Of a stretch of DNA of 64,000 bases, positions 62,112 through 64,000 are shown piece after piece. Within the stretch, counting starts at the first letter, position 1. Each line of letters begins with the position of its first letter. A program made the position numbers and the translations under genes. Source of the stretch: Paenibacillus taichungensis (GTDB lineage: Bacteria > Bacillota > Bacilli > Paenibacillales > Paenibacillaceae); NCBI RefSeq assembly GCF_013359905.1, contig NZ_JABMCC010000118.1, positions 248,001 to 312,000 of the forward strand. Direction: 5' to 3'. The notes below the pieces were generated by a model. It was not told the origin of the DNA. It made no database searches and saw only the letters and a program-made list of their open reading frames with translations.

Positions 62112-62216
62112 TCTTTTTCCCCTTTCGATGCTTGCTTGCCCATCTCCTATCCTTACTGTAACCCTCGGGGATGTGTCCAAATCTCAGCAATTCGAAAAAT
62201 TGTCAAGCAATACTGC

Positions 62217-62244
62217 TTGCATTCGGTTCTTAATTTGCTATACT
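62217..62244 (+). promoter_or_regulatory. Promoter of the decarboxylase gene
   Basis: TTGCAT, 16-bp spacer, TATACT with a TGC extension (62236-62244). The predicted transcript starts near 62251 and has a leader of about 140 nt. Confidence 0.6.
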
Positions 62245-62307
62245 CAAATTTGTTTGAGATTACAAAATGATAAGTTATCAGCAAAGCTGAACTAAATCCG
62301 TGATCGC

Positions 62308-62370
62308 AAGAAAAACATCCGCTACATGCGGTCTGTCTTCATAGAATTTACGTCGAAAGACGTTTTTCTT
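62308..62370 (+). promoter_or_regulatory. Structured leader of the decarboxylase mRNA, possible attenuator
   Basis: AAGAAAAAC (62308-62316) is perfectly complementary to GTTTTTCTT (62362-62370). Between them lie CCGC-TACAT-GCGG (62319-62331) and ACGTC-GAAA-GACGT (62350-62363), the latter followed by TTTTCTT as in an intrinsic terminator. The outer stem and the second hairpin share bases 62362-62363, so they compete. Regulatory function is inferred. Confidence 0.45.
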
Positions 62371-62393
62371 ACAAATTATAATTAGGAAAGGTT

Positions 62394-63881
62394 GTGACAG
62401 CACTGATGGATCACCGCCGTACGCCGCTGTTTACCGCTTTAAAAAATCACGCGGCACTCAATCCGGTGCAATTTCATATTCCGGGACATAAAAAAGGATT
62501 GGGAACGGACACCGAATTTCGTGAATTTATCGGCGATAATGCCCTCTCCATAGATTTGATTAACATCGCACCGCTAGATGATTTGCATCAGCCAACCGGT
62601 GTCATTGAGGAAGCGCAGATTCTGGCAGCCGATGCCTTCGGAGCCGATTATACCTATTTTAGTGTACAAGGCACAAGCAGTGCCATCATGACCATGATTC
62701 TGTCCGTATGTGAACCGGGTGACAAGATTATTGTGCCCCGTAATGTGCATAAATCGGTCATGTCTGCCATCATTTTCTCAGGAGCGAAACCCGTGTTCGT
62801 CTCTCCTGCGCAGGATGCCAATCTAGGAATCGATCACGGTGTCACTACAGGCGCGATCCGACGTGCCCTTGAGCGTCATCCCGATGCCAAGGCATTGCTC
62901 GTCATTAACCCAACGTACTTCGGTGTATGTACCGATCTAAAAGAAATTGTTGAACTGGCGCATAGCTATCAGGTCCCAGTACTTGTGGATGAAGCGCATG
63001 GCGTACTCATTCATTTCCATGAAGATCTGCCGCTCTCAGCCATGGCCGCCGGGGCTGATATGGCTGCGACGAGTGTACACAAGCTGGGTGGTTCGATGAC
63101 TCAGAGTTCTGTACTCAATCTGAACACGAAGAATGGTTATGTGAATCCGCAACGTGTACAAACTATTCTGAGTATGTTGACTTCAACGTCGACTTCCTAC
63201 ATCCTTCTGGCTTCGCTCGACACGTCGAGACGTAATCTGGCTCTGAATGGCCATCAGATGGCACAGAAGGCCATTGATTTGGCTGAGTTTGCAAGACGCT
63301 CCATTAATGATATGGACGGACTGTATTGCTTCGGCAGAGAGCTGCTGGGCACAGAGGCTACCTTTAATTACGACCCAACCAAAGTAACCATTCATGTTCG
63401 TCACCTTGGAATTACAGGTTACGAAACAGAGAACTGGCTACGTGAGCATTACAAAATCGAGGTAGAGCTCAGTGATATGTATAATATTCTGTGCCTCATC
63501 ACGCCGGGAGATACGGATGACTCCGTAGAAATCTTGCTGAACGCCCTGCAAGATCTATCCCGTACGTATTATCAAGTGAATCCAGCCCACGAGCTGGTGG
63601 TTAAGGTTCCAGATGTACCACAGCTGATGCTGACTCCGCGTGATGCGTTCTATGGTGATACCGAAGTCATTCCTTTCAAGGAATCCGCTGGCCGGATTAT
63701 TTCGGAATTCATCTACGTATATCCACCAGGAATTCCGATTCTGCTGCCAGGTGAGGTTATCACTCAGGAGAACATCGACTACATCATTGATCATGTTGAA
63801 GTTGGACTGCCTGTAAAAGGACCTGAAGATCGTAGCGTAACCAATGTAAAAGTCATTGTGGAAGCAGATGCGATTTTCTAG
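62394..63881 (+). CDS. Orn/Lys/Arg family PLP-dependent decarboxylase (SpeA-like)
   Basis: Decarboxylates a basic amino acid to a polyamine precursor. It is closest in style to Bacillus SpeA (arginine decarboxylase), but substrate cannot be read from sequence. PLP Lys230 is in TSVHKLGGSM, Asp199-Glu-Ala-His202 binds the cofactor, and QFHIPGHKKG with TSSAIMT form the phosphate pocket. The C-terminal domain has VYPPGIPILLPGE. 495 aa from GTG 62394 after AGGAAAGG; ATG 62406 is an alternative. Confidence 0.9.
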   Translation: MTALMDHRRTPLFTALKNHAALNPVQFHIPGHKKGLGTDTEFREFIGDNALSIDLINIAPLDDLHQPTGVIEEAQILAADAFGADYTYFSVQGTSSAIMTMILSVCEPGDKIIVPRNVHKSVMSAIIFSGAKPVFVSPAQDANLGIDHGVTTGAIRRALERHPDAKALLVINPTYFGVCTDLKEIVELAHSYQVPVLVDEAHGVLIHFHEDLPLSAMAAGADMAATSVHKLGGSMTQSSVLNLNTKNGYVNPQRVQTILSMLTSTSTSYILLASLDTSRRNLALNGHQMAQKAIDLAEFARRSINDMDGLYCFGRELLGTEATFNYDPTKVTIHVRHLGITGYETENWLREHYKIEVELSDMYNILCLITPGDTDDSVEILLNALQDLSRTYYQVNPAHELVVKVPDVPQLMLTPRDAFYGDTEVIPFKESAGRIISEFIYVYPPGIPILLPGEVITQENIDYIIDHVEVGLPVKGPEDRSVTNVKVIVEADAIF

Positions 63882-63913
63882 AACAGCCACCTCTTCATGA
63901 GGTTGATCGATCT

Positions 63914-63946
63914 AAGGACCAAGCGGGATGCTTGGTCCTTTTTATT
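63914..63946 (+). terminator. Terminator of the decarboxylase gene
   Basis: A perfect 11-bp stem, AAGGACCAAGC with GCTTGGTCCTT, a 5-base loop, then TTTATTTTTT. No further gene is visible to the window end. Confidence 0.93.
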
Positions 63947-64000
63947 TTTTTCTCCACACAGACTTGTCCTGTCTTGTGTTATGATCGCTGTCTTATTTGC

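Noticed and set aside
1..64000. CRISPR arrays, tRNA/rRNA genes, insertion sequences, prophage
   Set aside because: None of the repeat, cloverleaf or transposase patterns was found when reading both strands.

Overview
This window looks like core chromosome of a Paenibacillus-type Firmicute (inference). Three things support that. Ribosome-binding sites are strong and AGGAGG-like. The gene order rsgA-prkC-prpC-rlmN-rsmB-fmt-def-priA-coaBC-rpoZ-gmk-remA-yicC-Ca-ATPase/rqcH is the classic Bacillales block. Marker genes of spore-forming Firmicutes (remA, ylaN, ylbF/ylbG, ccpA, acuA, brxC) are also present. I see no rRNA, tRNA, CRISPR array, insertion sequence or prophage.

Region by region: 1-20 kb is a long leftward block for translation, nucleotide and cofactor metabolism and signalling: Ser/Thr kinase and phosphatase, rRNA methyltransferases, formylation and deformylation, PriA, CoaBC, omega subunit, guanylate kinase, RemA and YicC. 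A fused homocysteine methyltransferase/MTHFR, dapF and a SERCA-type Ca2+-ATPase sit upstream in the same orientation. RqcH reads rightward from a divergent promoter region. 21.8-30.7 kb holds a GNAT gene remnant, a PHP phosphoesterase, a LysR regulator, an unknown protein, YlbG, RicF, a two-gene XPB-helicase module and an M20 amidohydrolase. 30.9-39.6 kb holds YugN-like, FtsW-family, Asp23, a Ca2+/H+ exchanger, YlaN, an HPr-like protein without its active histidine, an M29 aminopeptidase, a lipoprotein and a GAF-GGDEF cyclase. 39.8-44.1 kb holds rpsD with a structured leader and a large class A PBP with two FN3 domains. 44.3-50.8 kb is a carbon-control neighbourhood: acsA divergent from acuA with a cre-like site between them, mtnN, ccpA and brxC, followed by a zinc-ribbon protein and a DJ-1/PfpI protein. 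50.9-64 kb holds ptsI translationally coupled to a PTS EIICBA, a CoA-binding protein, aroA, a rhodanese, aroK, gnd, an unknown protein, an MFS transporter and an Orn/Lys/Arg decarboxylase behind a structured leader.

Most genes are housekeeping, and I do not see a clear undescribed multi-gene system. The best candidates for follow-up are the XPB two-gene module whose proteins share a domain, the HPr-like protein lacking the HARP loop, the decarboxylase leader with competing pairings, the ptsI-EIICBA pair without ptsH and with a changed substrate motif, and an 18-bp perfect inverted repeat stacked on a terminator. Many starts were refined from ribosome-binding sites, so several genes use TTG or GTG.
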